Source of the DNA: Eucommia ulmoides
Taxonomy: Eukaryota; Streptophyta; Magnoliopsida; Garryales; Eucommiaceae
Direction: 5' to 3'
Length of the DNA stretch: 64,000 nucleotides
Assembly: GCA_016647705.1 (NCBI GenBank)
Contig: CM028329.1
Location: 56,127,231 to 56,191,230 of the forward strand
The notes below the pieces were generated by a model. It searched no databases, was not told where the DNA came from, and saw only the letters and a program-made list of their open reading frames with translations. The translations under genes and the position numbers were made by a program. Each line of letters starts with the position of its first letter. Position 1 is the first letter of the stretch. Positions 23,927 to 35,325 of this stretch are shown in pieces.

Positions 23927-26541
23927 TGTCACACCCCACCCTGGACACCCGTCACCGTGGGGCCTGCGTGACGTTGACCAACCTCATCTTAACGTTAAAC
24001 CCACTAGTAAACGACAAAGTGCATACAAAAATATACAACCACAAATTCTGACCATATACAACATCTCTAATTGGGGACACACCCGTCCCTGAATTATAAT
24101 AACAACAAAAGTATAACAACAATGAAGCTCTCACAGGTTCGCCTCAGACAACTCCTCCCAAAATATTTCCATACTACACCATCGCCGGACTCTACCTAGT
24201 ACCAGTAGGGGACCGATTCCTAGCTGTTGTACCTGCGAGTGTATTGCCTTCTTCGTAAAACATTTTTAAAATAATAATACATTCTAAATATTACCACAAT
24301 TAAATATGAATCACGCATAAGTATATAAACACCACATAGCTCATAAAATCTCCAGTATATAAGCAGTGAAAATAAAACGATATAGATAAGTTCCATCCAA
24401 ATCCATCTAGTATAAAATCATACCAATCATCATACTAAATAATAAATCACCCAATATAAGTAAAGCATCACATCTCAAACACACCACTCCACCACAACAC
24501 ACATTGGCTAGCCATAGTTTTAACCTCACAATCGGGAGTTGCAATGGTACCGTACCATCCGTAGGATATGCGTTCCTATTAACACCCATCACTTCGCCGA
24601 AGCAGATAATCACTGCGTAGTATAAATGTTTAACATCACTCTGCCGAAGCAGATAAACATCACTCCGCCGAAACGGATAACATCACTCCGTCGAAGTGGA
24701 TCACATCATTCTACCGAAACTAATAAATACTATGGCATCGTCCTAATCAATAACATCGTCAAATCAATACCATCACTCTGCCGAAGCAGATAATCATCAG
24801 TCTGCCGAAGTAGATAAATACTATAGCATCGTCAAATCAATAACGTCATCATCAAATCACAAATCAATAACATCGTCTAATCTCAAACATCACCATCTAT
24901 TTCCAAAACTGATTTTTTTAATCCAAAATCATATTTCTCATTTTCCTTTAAAAAAAACGTCTGATTTCACCAAAACTATTTTTCCACCCTTTATTTTTAG
25001 AAAACCAGGTATTTTTCACTCTCTTTTAAAACCACCAAATTTCAGCGAAAAATCATTTTCAACTTCCTTTCGAAACCAACACAATTCATCAAAAAATCCA
25101 TTTTCTCAACTCAACCAGAAACTTACTTGATCCATATCATTTTGAAATCATTTAATTTAACTACAACCATTTTCCATCATACATATCTATATAAATAGTT
25201 TGGCAAGAAGACAGTACATTCACCTGGTTATCCGCTCCGCAAAACTTTCATTGACGACACTCTATTGAGACTCCGGTGCCTGCGAACCTAATAGTGATAG
25301 GCCGTAAATAAATACCTTATTTAAAATAACCTAATCATGAAATGTAAACCCTAAGTTTCACAATTTCCCTCGTCCCCACATTTTATTATGAAAAATTATT
25401 ATTTGATAAATTTCATTTTGTTAATAATTACTGTACGCATTTGTTAATATGGACGGTGACAACATCTATTAGAATTAATGATTCCAAAATTATAATCCCG
25501 TTTGCTAATAATTTAATTTAACGAAAATAGTAATCGATTTAGATCTTACCTGTTCCGAATTGTCCGTCGGCCACGAGATGGATTTTTGAATTTTATTGGG
25601 GTTGTTTATGTAATTTTTTTTTCGGTTCTGGTTTTCTTTTCCCTATTTCTATTTCAGTTTGCATTCCCACCGCCGCCTATACCAGCTCCGATCACGCCAC
25701 TAGACCGACGACCACTGTCGACGACGACACACGCACACAGCGGCACACCGTTGACGCACCGAACTCACACCACCGCTGTTGATCGACAACCGTCTGTACC
25801 CACACACATACATACGCCAGAATAAATGGAGGAACACACACACTTGCTATCTGACCAGACGATACACACATGCACACACGACACTGTCGAACTGGACAAA
25901 ACACACACCTACGCAACCTTATCTGAACCCTACACGCACACACAGAGCAGCACATGCCCCCACACACACACACACACCTGATTTAAACACGCACCTACAT
26001 GCATGGCAGCAAAATGGTGACTACTCACACTCCTTCCCCATCGACGACAAGCAACTCATACACTACGACAAAATGAAATAGAACACACACGATCAACAGA
26101 ACATTACACTGCCGACCAGCAAATCACACGCACCATTGATGGATCAAACACACACAGACATTGATACACCCAGAAATAGAAAAAGAAACAGAGCACGCAC
26201 ACACCCTGCCGTCGGACAAGACAAATGAACGGCACACACACACAACCCGCCAAACAGGACAATGATCAACACGGAAATACACATCACGCTGAAGAACCCA
26301 CCATCACCGGCGATCACGAACATCCGACAACCCCCCTCCTCTGGTTCTCTCTCTCTCTCTCTAGATTTTCTAAATCTTTTCTTCTTCTTTGAGATTTTGG
26401 TGATCATTACATGCATGAACAAATATTTATATGCATGTAAATAGTGGTCTAAGTATTGAGCTCTTCCTGCCACGTCACATGCTCCTCTCTCTCATTCCGG
26501 CTGGCTGAGCTCACGATCACGCACACATATGTGCACACACA

Positions 26542-26591
<50 letters not shown>

Positions 26592-26886
26592 ATAAAAATA
26601 AACTTTTGTTAAATTACTCTTTCCTCCCCCTAACTTCTTAAAATCTTCATTTTAGTCCAAGTCCACTTTTAAGAATTTCTTAAATTGCAATTTTAACCCT
26701 AAAAGTTTTAATTAAAAGTTAAATGTCAATTTACCTCCCAAAGTTTGGTTTTAATGTTTCTAAATTTGCGAATTGACCCCTAAATTTTTAATTTGAATTT
26801 TTAATTGACCCAATTTCACCCCGAATTTTTCCAGTTACTCTAAAATGCAACTAAAATGACGTACGTGCTACGATTGAAGTCTTACA
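23927..26886 (-). mobile_element. 5' LTR of the Tekay-type element (2960 bp)
   Basis: Ends TGTCACACCCCACC and GAAGTCTTACA. It has the same 23-bp hairpin array (24590-24830). Its T run is only about 9 bases at 25614-25622, against 37 in the other LTR. A TATATATATAT block at about 26576-26591 lies near the transcriptional start side. The right flank, ATATT, joins Copia-1 gag-protease sequence. Confidence 0.9.
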
Positions 26887-27873
26887 ATATTTCTTTTCTT
26901 TTTCTGTTTTCAGAACCTACCACTGTAAGAACTTGTCGTAGGCTTTAAGTACTTTTTGATTCCAAGTCCAAGTAATACAACTTCCCCCTCTAACGCCACA
27001 ACTAATCGTCATCCTAGTTTTGATGTCCTTAAACATACAAAAATCAAACCAAAAAATTACAATACAAGATAAGGTAGTGGTTATTTGAGAAACTGACAAA
27101 AGATTATAATCTAAATTTAATGTATTGGTGAAATTCAAATATCATTCCCCAAGAACCAGGATCGAAGTTCCATTTACAAGAGAGACAAACTTTTGGTTAG
27201 AGTAATTAAGTGGTGAGACCTATCTAGAATCATATGTTATGTAATCTGTTACACCAGAATCAATTATCCATGCATTATTCAAAACAGGTGATGAAATATT
27301 TAAAATCTTACCACCATTATCTGCAGGCATTACTAATGCTGAGGCATTGTTAGTGATTTTATCTTCTGTTTTTGTTTGAGCAACTGCTGTAGTGAAAGGC
27401 TTTTGGTGATTTTTCTTTGCTCGACTCAGATCCTACTATTCTGGATAGCTCACCATTTCAAAACAATCATTTTTGGTATAGCCAGTCTTATGACAATGAG
27501 TTCATCTATATGAAAACTTGTCAACACCCTTGGTTGTTCTATTAGTGTTGGGTTGTGCTCGAGGTTGTTGACCCTGATTAGATCAATTCTGAACCACCAT
27601 GACACTAGGTTCAGATGCACTTTTCAAGGTCATATTACGTACCATCTCCCGTTAAAATAATGAGTAACATTCCTCCAGGATTGGTACTGGGTCTTTTCTC
27701 CAAATCTCACGTCGGATTGAATCAAAGGGCTCATCCAATCCAACGAGAAAGATGTGAACTCTTAGTCGTACAATAGACTGGCGGTAGGCTTTGACATCCT
27801 CTAGATCTTTCATAACCACCTTATCACGATGGTCTAACTCTTGGAAGATTTCAGTTAATTCTCCATAATACAG
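26887..27873 (-). pseudogene. Copia-1 gag C-terminus and protease
   Basis: The minus strand starts near 27870 with YYGELTEIFQELDHRDKV and the gag tail VRLRVHIFLVGLDEPFDSIR. A zinc knuckle follows (HCHKTGYTKNDCFE, first Cys degraded) near 27490, then the protease WIIDSGVTDYIT near 27265, which keeps the catalytic D-S-G. The tail LLSVSQITTTLSCIVIFW leads toward integrase. Stops interrupt it. It ends at the Tekay 5' LTR. Confidence 0.85.
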
Positions 27874-29700
27874 AATTCAAGCATTGATTGGAATTTGAAT
27901 TGAACTTATGAGAAATTTAAATTCGCTCATTTGTCCTTCAAATTCCAACGCTCCAATTCCACGAAAACAAATGCTTCCTAAAGGAATAAATTCAAGAAAT
28001 CAAATCAACATCTCTACAATAAAAAAATTCCAAGTTTCTTCCCAAAATATCTGATGCGTAATCAAATCAAATCAGATCCCTAAACAAAATGAAATTAAAA
28101 AAAACCTAAAACAAAATTAGCTGATGCAATTAAACAATCATAAATAATGAACAAAAGCAACATATGCAATCAACTTTACCTGTCCACCAGAGGCGGGCAA
28201 ATTTTAAGTGCAAATATTTAAGTCCAAGTCGTGTGTTATGATTTTTCCCAAAATTTGAGTCAAATATACAAACTATTAGCCATATAAAAAAACAAAAATG
28301 GCTCAGAAGCGGAAAAAAAAAGAAGGTGTGGAACACATTTAAACCAAACAAAAAGACAATATAAAAAAGGGTAATATCATAACATTCATCAATCTCTAAA
28401 ACAACAATAGAATTTAGGATAAAATCTATGAATCATATCTTAAATCTACCTCGAATATACACGCATCACAAACTAAAACAAACAAACCGAAGATAATTTC
28501 ATTTTTAAGCGGCCACAACAAGATAAAATGGAGAAAAATTCAATTGTTCATCATTTTTCATCAGACTTCCAAAAAATTTAAAGAAATAGATATTGAATTA
28601 ACAAATAATACCGAAACTGTAAGCAGATTTGGATAATCAATGATCAGCTACATTGTATCTAGATTTCTAAAACTGTTCAAATAAATCTAAAAACCTGTGA
28701 CAAAACAAAAAAAAACAAAAAGCAAATTGTGGTCAAATCTTAAACAAATAGTCTTTAGATGTAAAAAAATCTTTGTTAGATCTAGTGAAATCGAACACAT
28801 ATCTAAAGAAATCAAATTTAGATATAGCCAAGAGCTCCCACTAAGAATCAATATTCTCTACTTATAATAAAAAATCAAATTCAAGGACAATAAGGTTCGG
28901 ATTTCAGATAGGTTTTTCAGGGAGATAACGGTAGGCGAGAGAGACAGAGAAACAAACCCGATAGCAAGGGAAGGAGCTGAGGGAGGTGAGATCGAGGCTG
29001 ATGGGAGACGACAAATGATTCGCATTGGGTGGGCGAACTATTCGCGATGACAGAGTAAAGAAAAACTGAGATTGAGATTGAGATTGAGCAAACGCAGAGT
29101 TGTGAAAATGACTACTGCGATGTCCCAACAGCGTCGCCAAGGCGACAGCGTCGGTGATTGATTGGAGGTAGCGATTGCGAGGGGATTGCGAAAGAGGGGC
29201 TTTGGCCTAAAATAAAAATGAAGTCAATTGAGCGTATTAGGCAGTAGAGTGATTAGGCAGCTCTAACCCTAATTTGCATCTTTTATATAAAGTTAAAAAT
29301 GATCCAATGGTCTAACAATATCTAGAGGTTTGTCTCTTGATCCAACGGTTGTATTTATAAATGAGCTGATTTGTTATAAAGATTTATTTATTTTACACTT
29401 ATCTCCTCCTCCATAGTCTCGGCGTAGTTGAACTCTCCGGCAATGTCATTACAACGCGCTCTCTCTCTCTCTATCTCAAGTCTCACCACCCCTCCATCCA
29501 CCTTCCTCGTTGTTCCCCCACCCACATTCCCCTGGTTCCCCTCCTAATCCTCCTTCTTCTCACCCCTGCCCCCTCCCCTATCTCTGTATTTAAAATACGT
29601 ACGCGAGTGCACATACATATATAGATGGATAGAGAGAGGTTGGATTGCAGATTCGAACCCCTCTCTCTTCCTATATATTAGAATCGTTTAAGGTAAAAAA
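27874..29700. other. Non-coding stretch, no recognised gene
   Basis: The stretch is AT-rich to about 28900, then of mixed composition. On the minus strand 29140-28904 is open for 78 codons, Ser/Gln-rich and somewhat like a plastid transit peptide, but it begins at TTG, not ATG. A possible splice donor (GGACAG|GTAAAG, minus) lies at about 28178. Either could be the remains of a host-gene 5' end; neither is enough to call a gene. CT-rich promoter-like tracts occur at 29458-29475. Confidence 0.35.
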
Positions 29701-29799
29701 TCGCTGAACCAGCCCGTTCAAACCGTTCAAGCATTGGACCGCCAAACCAGAGTGGTCTTGAACCGGATGGGTGTTTTACAATTCCAATTTATAAAAAAA

Positions 29800-29916
29800 T
29801 CCCACCCCCCTCCCCCGCCGCCGCGAAATCCGCCAAAAAAAAAAAAAAACCTAAGTCGCTGCTCTCTCTCTCTCTGCGTCCAACCTCCTCCGTGCTCCTC
29901 TGGTGGACATCTGGTT

Positions 29917-29966
<50 letters not shown>
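29800..29966 (+). repeat. Microsatellites: C-rich run, A15, (CT)n, then (AC)n
   Basis: A dense row of simple repeats leads into the eIF3g exon-1 duplicate: C-rich 29804-29822, an A run at 29835-29849, and (TC)n(AC)n at about 29918-29964. Reading frames through it are artefacts. Confidence 0.85.
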
Positions 29967-29968
<2 letters not shown>

Positions 29969-30049
29969 ATTCTATTTTCTCTACCCACCAAATACCAATC
30001 GACGATCCTTTTGTAGCCTCCGAGTCTCTAGCTCGCACTCTCTCTCTCT

Positions 30050-30421
30050 CTCTATCCGATAGACATAGCAATAGACACCATCCCATAGAACAAGGTAAGA
30101 TGGGGCGAACTTGATGTGGATGACGGGGAGGATTTGGATTTCTTGTTGCCGCCGAAGTAGGTAATCGGACCAGACGAGAACGGGATAAAAAAGGTAATTG
30201 AGTATAAATTCGACGACAAGGGCAACAAGGTGAAGATCACCACCACCACAAGTGCGCCATTGAGTGCTGCTCCTGGCCTAAATTCGGAGACGCTATGCAC
30301 GAGGGAGCCGGCAGTCGGCTCACTATGGTTTCCACCGAGGAAATCATTCTTGAGCGCCCTAGGGCCCCTGGTATGGTTTACGTTTCATGATTTAGTTTCC
30401 TGTTCAGATTGTTTTTGATAT
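30050..30421 (+). pseudogene. Duplicate of eIF3g exon 1 plus start of intron 1
   Basis: The stretch matches 32188-32590 closely, including the CT-rich 5' leader and about 40 bp of intron 1 beyond the splice donor (GTATGGTTTACG). It cannot be translated. The start ATG is ATA (30065-30067), two Gln codons have become TAG (after ATCCCA and after CCGAAG), and 34 bp are missing after ACCACCACCAC, shifting the frame. Because intron sequence is retained, it arose by DNA duplication, not from mRNA. No exon-2 counterpart is present. Confidence 0.93.
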
Positions 30422-30883
30422 TACAATAACGAATTGATCAACAATCCCACGTCAACAACGAAAAGTAACAACGTGTTCAATTTTTCAACAAATCGCACAA
30501 ATCTTCCTTCGAGAATGACCAAACTCACATCAATTTTCGATTTTTTCACATCAATAAATATACCAAAAAACAATTTTTGCTACATAGTGGTCGCAAATAC
30601 CTGAACCTAAACGGTGAATAGATTGGGAAAGATGAAACACAAATCTACTAAAAAATTGCAACAAAAAATATATATCATTTTTTTTTTTTTTTTTGGAAAA
30701 ACTTCATTGTTATCTTCAATCAATATTACTTTCAATTTCAAAGTGACGCAAAAAGGCATTCCTAATGCTCAAAGGGATCATCCCACAAGCATGTCCAAAT
30801 ATGTGTACACAGCCACATACAAAGATCGTGTTGCGCGTAAGCGTTTCAGGAATGGAGTTGTTTTTTTTTTTTTTTTTGGCTTA
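30422..30883. repeat. Direct repeat of the elongin-B-like upstream region, and poly-T tracts
   Basis: Bases about 30436-30650 resemble 31350-31570, which lies upstream of the elongin-B-like gene, in the same orientation. The shared blocks include CACATCAATAAATATA and GAATAGATTGGGAAAGATGAA (here) versus CAATAGCTTGGGTGAGATGAA. T runs occur at about 30678-30694 and 30861-30877. No gene is seen on either strand. Confidence 0.65.
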
Positions 30884-31198
30884 TCAGTTTGAACCACCAT
30901 CTGCATCGCGAGATTGGTAGAAATTATTTGGCCTCACAATTTTTACATCCTCAAATTCGTTGTCATATTTTCTCAAGGTCAGTGCAACAATTGCATCATT
31001 TTCAACCTTATGCTCTGCCAATGTCTTCGAGTCATCTAAAACTTCCCCAGTTTCCAATAGGATCAACTGTTGATCGTTAACTGTTTGATCAATGAGAGCA
31101 TGCAATTTATACTTAATTTCTAGAACTTTGTCAGTTGGATCACATTGCAAAAAGTAGGTTGTCTTGTTTCGCTTAAGACGAATATACGTAGCCTGCAT
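30884..31198 (-). CDS. Elongin-B-like ubiquitin-fold protein, single exon, 104 aa
   Basis: The product starts MQATYIRLKRNKTTYFLQCD, has the ubiquitin-fold segment KVLEIKYKLHALIDQ, a QQLILLETGEVLDD core (residues 43-56) and ends with VRPNNFYQSRDAD, as in plant elongin-B-like proteins. Animal elongin B pairs with elongin C in transcription elongation factor and cullin-RING ligase complexes; the plant role is inferred from that. An upstream in-frame ATG (31279) would add 27 residues with no family similarity, so I chose 31198. The frame is intact and intronless. A 17-base A run begins seven bases after the TGA stop (TGA, TAAGCC, A17), which resembles a retrocopy tail. It could be the functional gene or a recent processed copy. 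Confidence 0.78.
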   Translation of the reverse strand: MQATYIRLKRNKTTYFLQCDPTDKVLEIKYKLHALIDQTVNDQQLILLETGEVLDDSKTLAEHKVENDAIVALTLRKYDNEFEDVKIVRPNNFYQSRDADGGSN

Positions 31199-32172
31199 TA
31201 AAGTTGAAGGATAGAGGGCAACAAAAAGGGGCAGGCACGAATCAATCGGAACCCGATGCGAAGAACAACACAGGGTCATCCTTGGCTTGAAGAAACGACA
31301 CGCTAAGATCTACTACGGCTAGGAAGTCTTGCAACAGAAAATATATCAAGAATGAACCAACCCAGTTCAACAACGAATGAACAAACGCCCCAGTGAACAG
31401 AGAAAATGCCAAAATCAACGGAGAAGAAACAAATGCCCAAATCAAATTTTAGAATGAACAAACACACATCAATAAATATATCAAGAACCCAACGACAATT
31501 GTTACTGCATATTAGTCGCTAAACCCTGAACCCTAAATAGACAATAGCTTGGGTGAGATGAAAATTACAAAATAAGGAAATTGCCTGTTTGGAATGGACG
31601 GCGACGACAGCTATGAAATGTACGGTGATGACGCTTGGAATCAATTGCGACAGCGATGGCGACGGTTACGGCGACGATGTTCGCACCAACGCGAAGGCGA
31701 CGGTGACGGCGACGGCGACGGTGAGCGACGACGGGACAATTCTGGGTATGACAAGAACAATGTGCCGTGATTATTGTTGTGGAACAATTTATAGGCTTCT
31801 TTGAACGGTAGTTTCCAAATTTCGTCTGAAGATTTCTCACGACAATCACCTTCCAAAGGAAGCTCCTTCACGCGCCCCTTCTCCCAAAGTGAATGCCACG
31901 GCTACAAATGGGGTTCATTTTAAATGAATAGTGGAGAAGACTAATATGTAGGTAGGTTTTGGGGGCCACATTAGAAAATCCTTAATTTTATTTTAGTAGT
32001 AAATTATTAGGTTTTATTGACCTTTTAAAAATGAAGCCCTAAATGAGGCCCAATTTATTAATCGATGAACCCAGGCCCATAATGCGGCCCATCAGCCATG
32101 AATTCCCTTAAAGCAACGAGGGGTTCTTCAGTGTAGCATTAGAAGAACGCATCCAGAAGAGCCCTAGCTCGC
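31199..32172. other. Intergenic region between divergent elongin-B-like gene and eIF3g
   Basis: This ~1-kb spacer separates two genes that point away from each other. Bases 31350-31570 are the repeat also found at 30436-30650. Bases 31660-31730 are a GGCGAC-type simple repeat that gives an artefactual Pro-Ser frame on the minus strand. No clear TATA box was identified for either gene. Confidence 0.5.
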
Positions 32173-32198
32173 TCTGTCTCTCTCTCTCTCTCCCCGAT
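32173..32198 (+). promoter_or_regulatory. CT-rich leader of eIF3g
   Basis: A CTCTGTCTCTCTCTCTCTC tract lies directly upstream of the start codon. Pyrimidine patches of this kind are common near transcription starts of plant housekeeping genes. The exact start was not determined. Confidence 0.55.
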
Positions 32199-32202
32199 AC
32201 AC

Positions 32203-34774
32203 ATGGCAATAGACGCCATCCCACAGAACAAGGTCCGATGGGGCGAGCTTGATGAGGACGACGGGGAGGATTTGGATTTCTTGTTGCCGCCGAAGCAGGT
32301 AATCGGACCGGATGAGAACGGGATAAAGAAGGTAATTGAGTATAAATTCAATGATGAGGGCAACAAGGTGAAGATTACCACCACCACTCGCATCCGGAAG
32401 CTGGCCAACGCTCGGCTGAGCAAGCGCGCCATCGAGCGCCGCTCCTGGCCGAAATTCGGAGACGCCGTGCACGAGGAAGCCGGCAGTCGGCTCACCATGG
32501 TTTCCACCGAGGAAATCATTCTTGAGCGCCCTAGGGCCCCTGGTATGGTTTACGTTTCATGGTTTAGTTTCCTGTTCAGATTGTTTTCGATATCTGATCT
32601 GATTTGAATAGATTTGAATCCATGTTTTAGCGTCCTGATTCTTAGTTACGTTGAAATTATCCAAATTCGTTGTAGAAATTCCACTCAAAATATTCTCCCG
32701 TTAAATCTGATGAGGAATGAATTAAGAACAAACAAAACTGAAAGGAGAGCCATAGTGGCTGTACTTAGGAATGTTCATAAGATGAAATACTGATTGAGGG
32801 ATCACTGCATGAGGAGTTGTTTGGGGAGTTTTGATTTCTAATCTTAATTGAATGGATTTAGATTTCTGTTTGAATATATGAAGTTGAAAAATATCAAAAT
32901 TTGTTGAAAAAATGCATTCATTGCATTCCTCCATATTTGGCCACAAATATAAGAACGAGTTTTATGGTAAATTGAAAGAACCACAGTGGCTGTACTTTTA
33001 AAATTAAGTCCCTCAGGGCCCGTTTGGGTGTCTAAATTATCTTATTTTTGATGAATTGATTTGTATATTTCTCCATTTTGTTTTAGTGTAGTTAAATTTT
33101 TACTGTATTTTACACCAATTACACGAGAAATAGTGCGCGAACTAGAACTGAAATGCTTAGCTATCTAATTTAAGTGTTTTTAATTCTTACAAACCAAACA
33201 CTGAAATATAACAATTTATAACTTGCCTAATTGAAATATAGTACAAGTTGGGAATTGAAGAACAACCAAACAGGCCTTTAGTTTTCGTGCTTGTTGCTTG
33301 TATTTGACTGATTGCGTATAGTCCTTTTGTGTGACCTAAAAAATACATTGTTTTCATACTGTTTCATTGGTAAACAATCATAATCTCAGAAAGCCTAAGA
33401 AGCGGAACATGATATTGCGAATAATATAACGATATGCAAGTCCTATAACTTGTTTATCGTTTTTCAAAAAACTCTTAAATCAATAAAGATAATATTGTTG
33501 ATTTGTTAATGCATTATGTAGTGTGAAGAGCCTTTTTTTTTTTTTTTTTCTTTTTTTAATGTTATCACAAGCAAAAAATCTTAATCGAAATCATCCCTTT
33601 GTTAGGGACCGTAGATTTTTCTTTCTGTTTTTTGTTCTGGACCATGGATCCTTAAGGCCTTGTTTGTTTAGTGTTTTAATTCCTTAAATTATGTTTCTGC
33701 TCTGGAAATAAGGAATAAAAAAAAAAAGAAGCTGCTTCCTGCATTTGTAGAACAAATTCTTATAAACTGAATAGAGTAAGTTCCCACATTTCTGATATAT
33801 TCCAAGTTTTTGGTAACATGAGCATAAATTTGGGAAAAGGAGCACTAAACAAATGCCACCTAAACTATTCCATGTTCAAGAGGTCTCGAATCAAAACAGA
33901 TTTTAATTTTAATTTGATATTTTTTTTTTCTGTTCCAAGTTTTTTACCAACCGAAGCTTATCTGGAAACAGAAACATGAAACAAACGGGACCTGAATTAG
34001 ATATGTTTTATGTTTGTGAAAAATGAATTGCAATACTCCTTCAAAATTTGCTCATACCGAAAAATATCATTTGGTTTCTTGGAATTAGAGTCTCGAAATT
34101 GGAATTTGAAAACGAAAGCATAAAAAACCTAAAAAAAATCTGGAGCCTTCAATTTCTAATTCCAAATTTGGGGCCCCAATTCCTTGCACAACCAAACACC
34201 ACCTATCATTACCCTGCTAAAAATTGAAATTTTCCAAACAGGTACCAAACAAGAGGAATCGAAGAACGCTGGAGATTCCTTGGCTCAGATTGGAAAAGTT
34301 GGCGCTGTCCTCATGGTCTGCCGAACATGTGGCAAAAAGGGTGACCACTGGACTTCCCGGTGCCCTTACAAAGACCTAGCTGCCCCTCCTGAGACCTTCA
34401 TTGACAAGCCGCCAACGGACGCCCCATCTGCCGCTGCCGGCGCAACCAAGGGCACCTATGTTCCCCCGAGCATGCGCGCTGGCGCTGAGAGAACCGGCAC
34501 CGACATGCGCCGGCGGAACGAGGAGAACTCGGTCCGTGTCACCAACCTATCAGAGGACACCCGCGAGCCCGATTTGCTCGAGCTTTTCCGCCCGTTCGGG
34601 CCTGTTAGCCGTGTCTACGTTGCGATCGATCAAAAGACAGCAATGAGCCGTGGATTTGGGTTTGTCAATTTCGTGAACCGGGAAGATGCCGAGAGGGCTA
34701 TTAATAAGCTTAACGGTTATGGTTATGATAATCTCATCTTGAGAGTTGAGTGGGCGGCGCCGCGGGCAAACTAG
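32203..34774 (+). CDS. eIF3g: Eukaryotic translation initiation factor 3 subunit G (two exons, 290 aa)
   Basis: Exon 1 is 32203-32542 and exon 2 is 34242-34774; the intron has GT at 32543 and AG at 34240-34241. The joined length is 873 bp with no internal stop, coding for 290 residues, the usual plant size. Residues 1-113 form the acidic N-terminal eIF3g domain (MAIDAIPQNKVRWGELDEDD start). A zinc knuckle with Cys140, Cys143, His149 and Cys154 follows (CRTCGKKGDHWTSRC), then an RRM at about 211-287 with RNP2 VRVTNL and RNP1 RGFGFVNF (250-257). The protein is a subunit of the cytosolic eIF3 complex and is known to promote scanning and reinitiation. The 1.7-kb intron holds no other gene. This is the best supported host gene in the window. 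Confidence 0.96.
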
Positions 34775-35325
34775 GTTTTTTTTTTTCGTTCTTCGGTTTG
34801 GGTAGTGTTTGGTTTGCACGGAAATTGGATCTTCCAATTGGAATTTGAAAGAAGGCATGCAATTTTTAGGATTTTTGAAATTTCAATTCCAAGGCTCTGA
34901 TTATGTGCTACGTACCTAAGAACTAAAAGGTGTTTGTTTGGTTTTTGATGAACCTCGAGAATTGTTGGTTTTGTTGTTTCTTGTTTTTACTTTGAATGTT
35001 GAAGTTATGTGACATGTTACTATATTATGTTTTATTCTTCTCCCTTTTCAGTATATACTCTTTTTAGTTTATTGTGAGAAAGAAGCAAAGGCGGCCTTGG
35101 TTAGTGTTTCTGCTCTTCTGTTTGTGTGTGATGTAGAACTCATTTGGTTAATCTTATTGGCTTAGCTAATTTTTTTTTTCAAAATGTGAGAATCCCGAAG
35201 AATCTCTAATTGTATTGTCTTTTGGGTGTTAGCTTATCTATAGTACAAACTTCTGGGTAATCTAGAACAAAACGTACAATCCTTGAATCTCTGAAATTGA
35301 AGAAGTGAGAATTAGTTTCTTCTCA
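34775..35325 (+). other. eIF3g 3' untranslated and downstream region
   Basis: The stretch is T-rich, with several T runs (34777, 35170) and no coding potential. No unambiguous AATAAA signal is seen. It ends where plastid homology begins. Confidence 0.5.

Larger units (their letters stand above)
16226..26886 (-). mobile_element. Tekay-type Ty3/gypsy element in an LTR-internal-LTR-internal arrangement
   Basis: Reading minus: LTR (26886-23927), full internal region (23926-19864), second LTR (19863-16858), then the start of another internal region with its own primer site (16857-16226). A single insertion would show a TSD left of 16858; instead the leader sequence is repeated there. This is the product expected from unequal recombination between two copies, or a tandem insertion with loss of the far part. 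Pol order (RT, RNase H, integrase, chromodomain-like tail) and ~3-kb LTRs fit the Tekay/Del chromoviruses. Confidence 0.85.
5001..27873 (-). mobile_element. Copia-1: old Ty1/copia element split by four later insertions
   Basis: Removing the younger insertions leaves one minus-strand copia element. Its parts are gag and protease (26887-27873), integrase (14334-15465), reverse transcriptase (10683-11310), RNase H (8377-9235), polypurine tract and 3' LTR (5001-5302). Each part stops at an insertion edge and resumes on the other side in the correct protein order. The 5' LTR and the gag N-terminus are missing beyond about 27873. About 75 codons around the gag-pre-integrase region are also missing at the 15465/26887 junction. 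Every frame has stops. Confidence 0.85.

Noticed and set aside
28904-29140. 78-codon minus frame that looks like a transit peptide
   Set aside because: It begins at TTG, not ATG, and has no downstream exon that can be recognised; kept only as a weak finding.
29640-29670. tRNA B-box-like GGTTCGAATC on the minus strand
   Set aside because: No A box, no cloverleaf arms and no CCA-side stem; not a tRNA gene and not enough for a SINE call.
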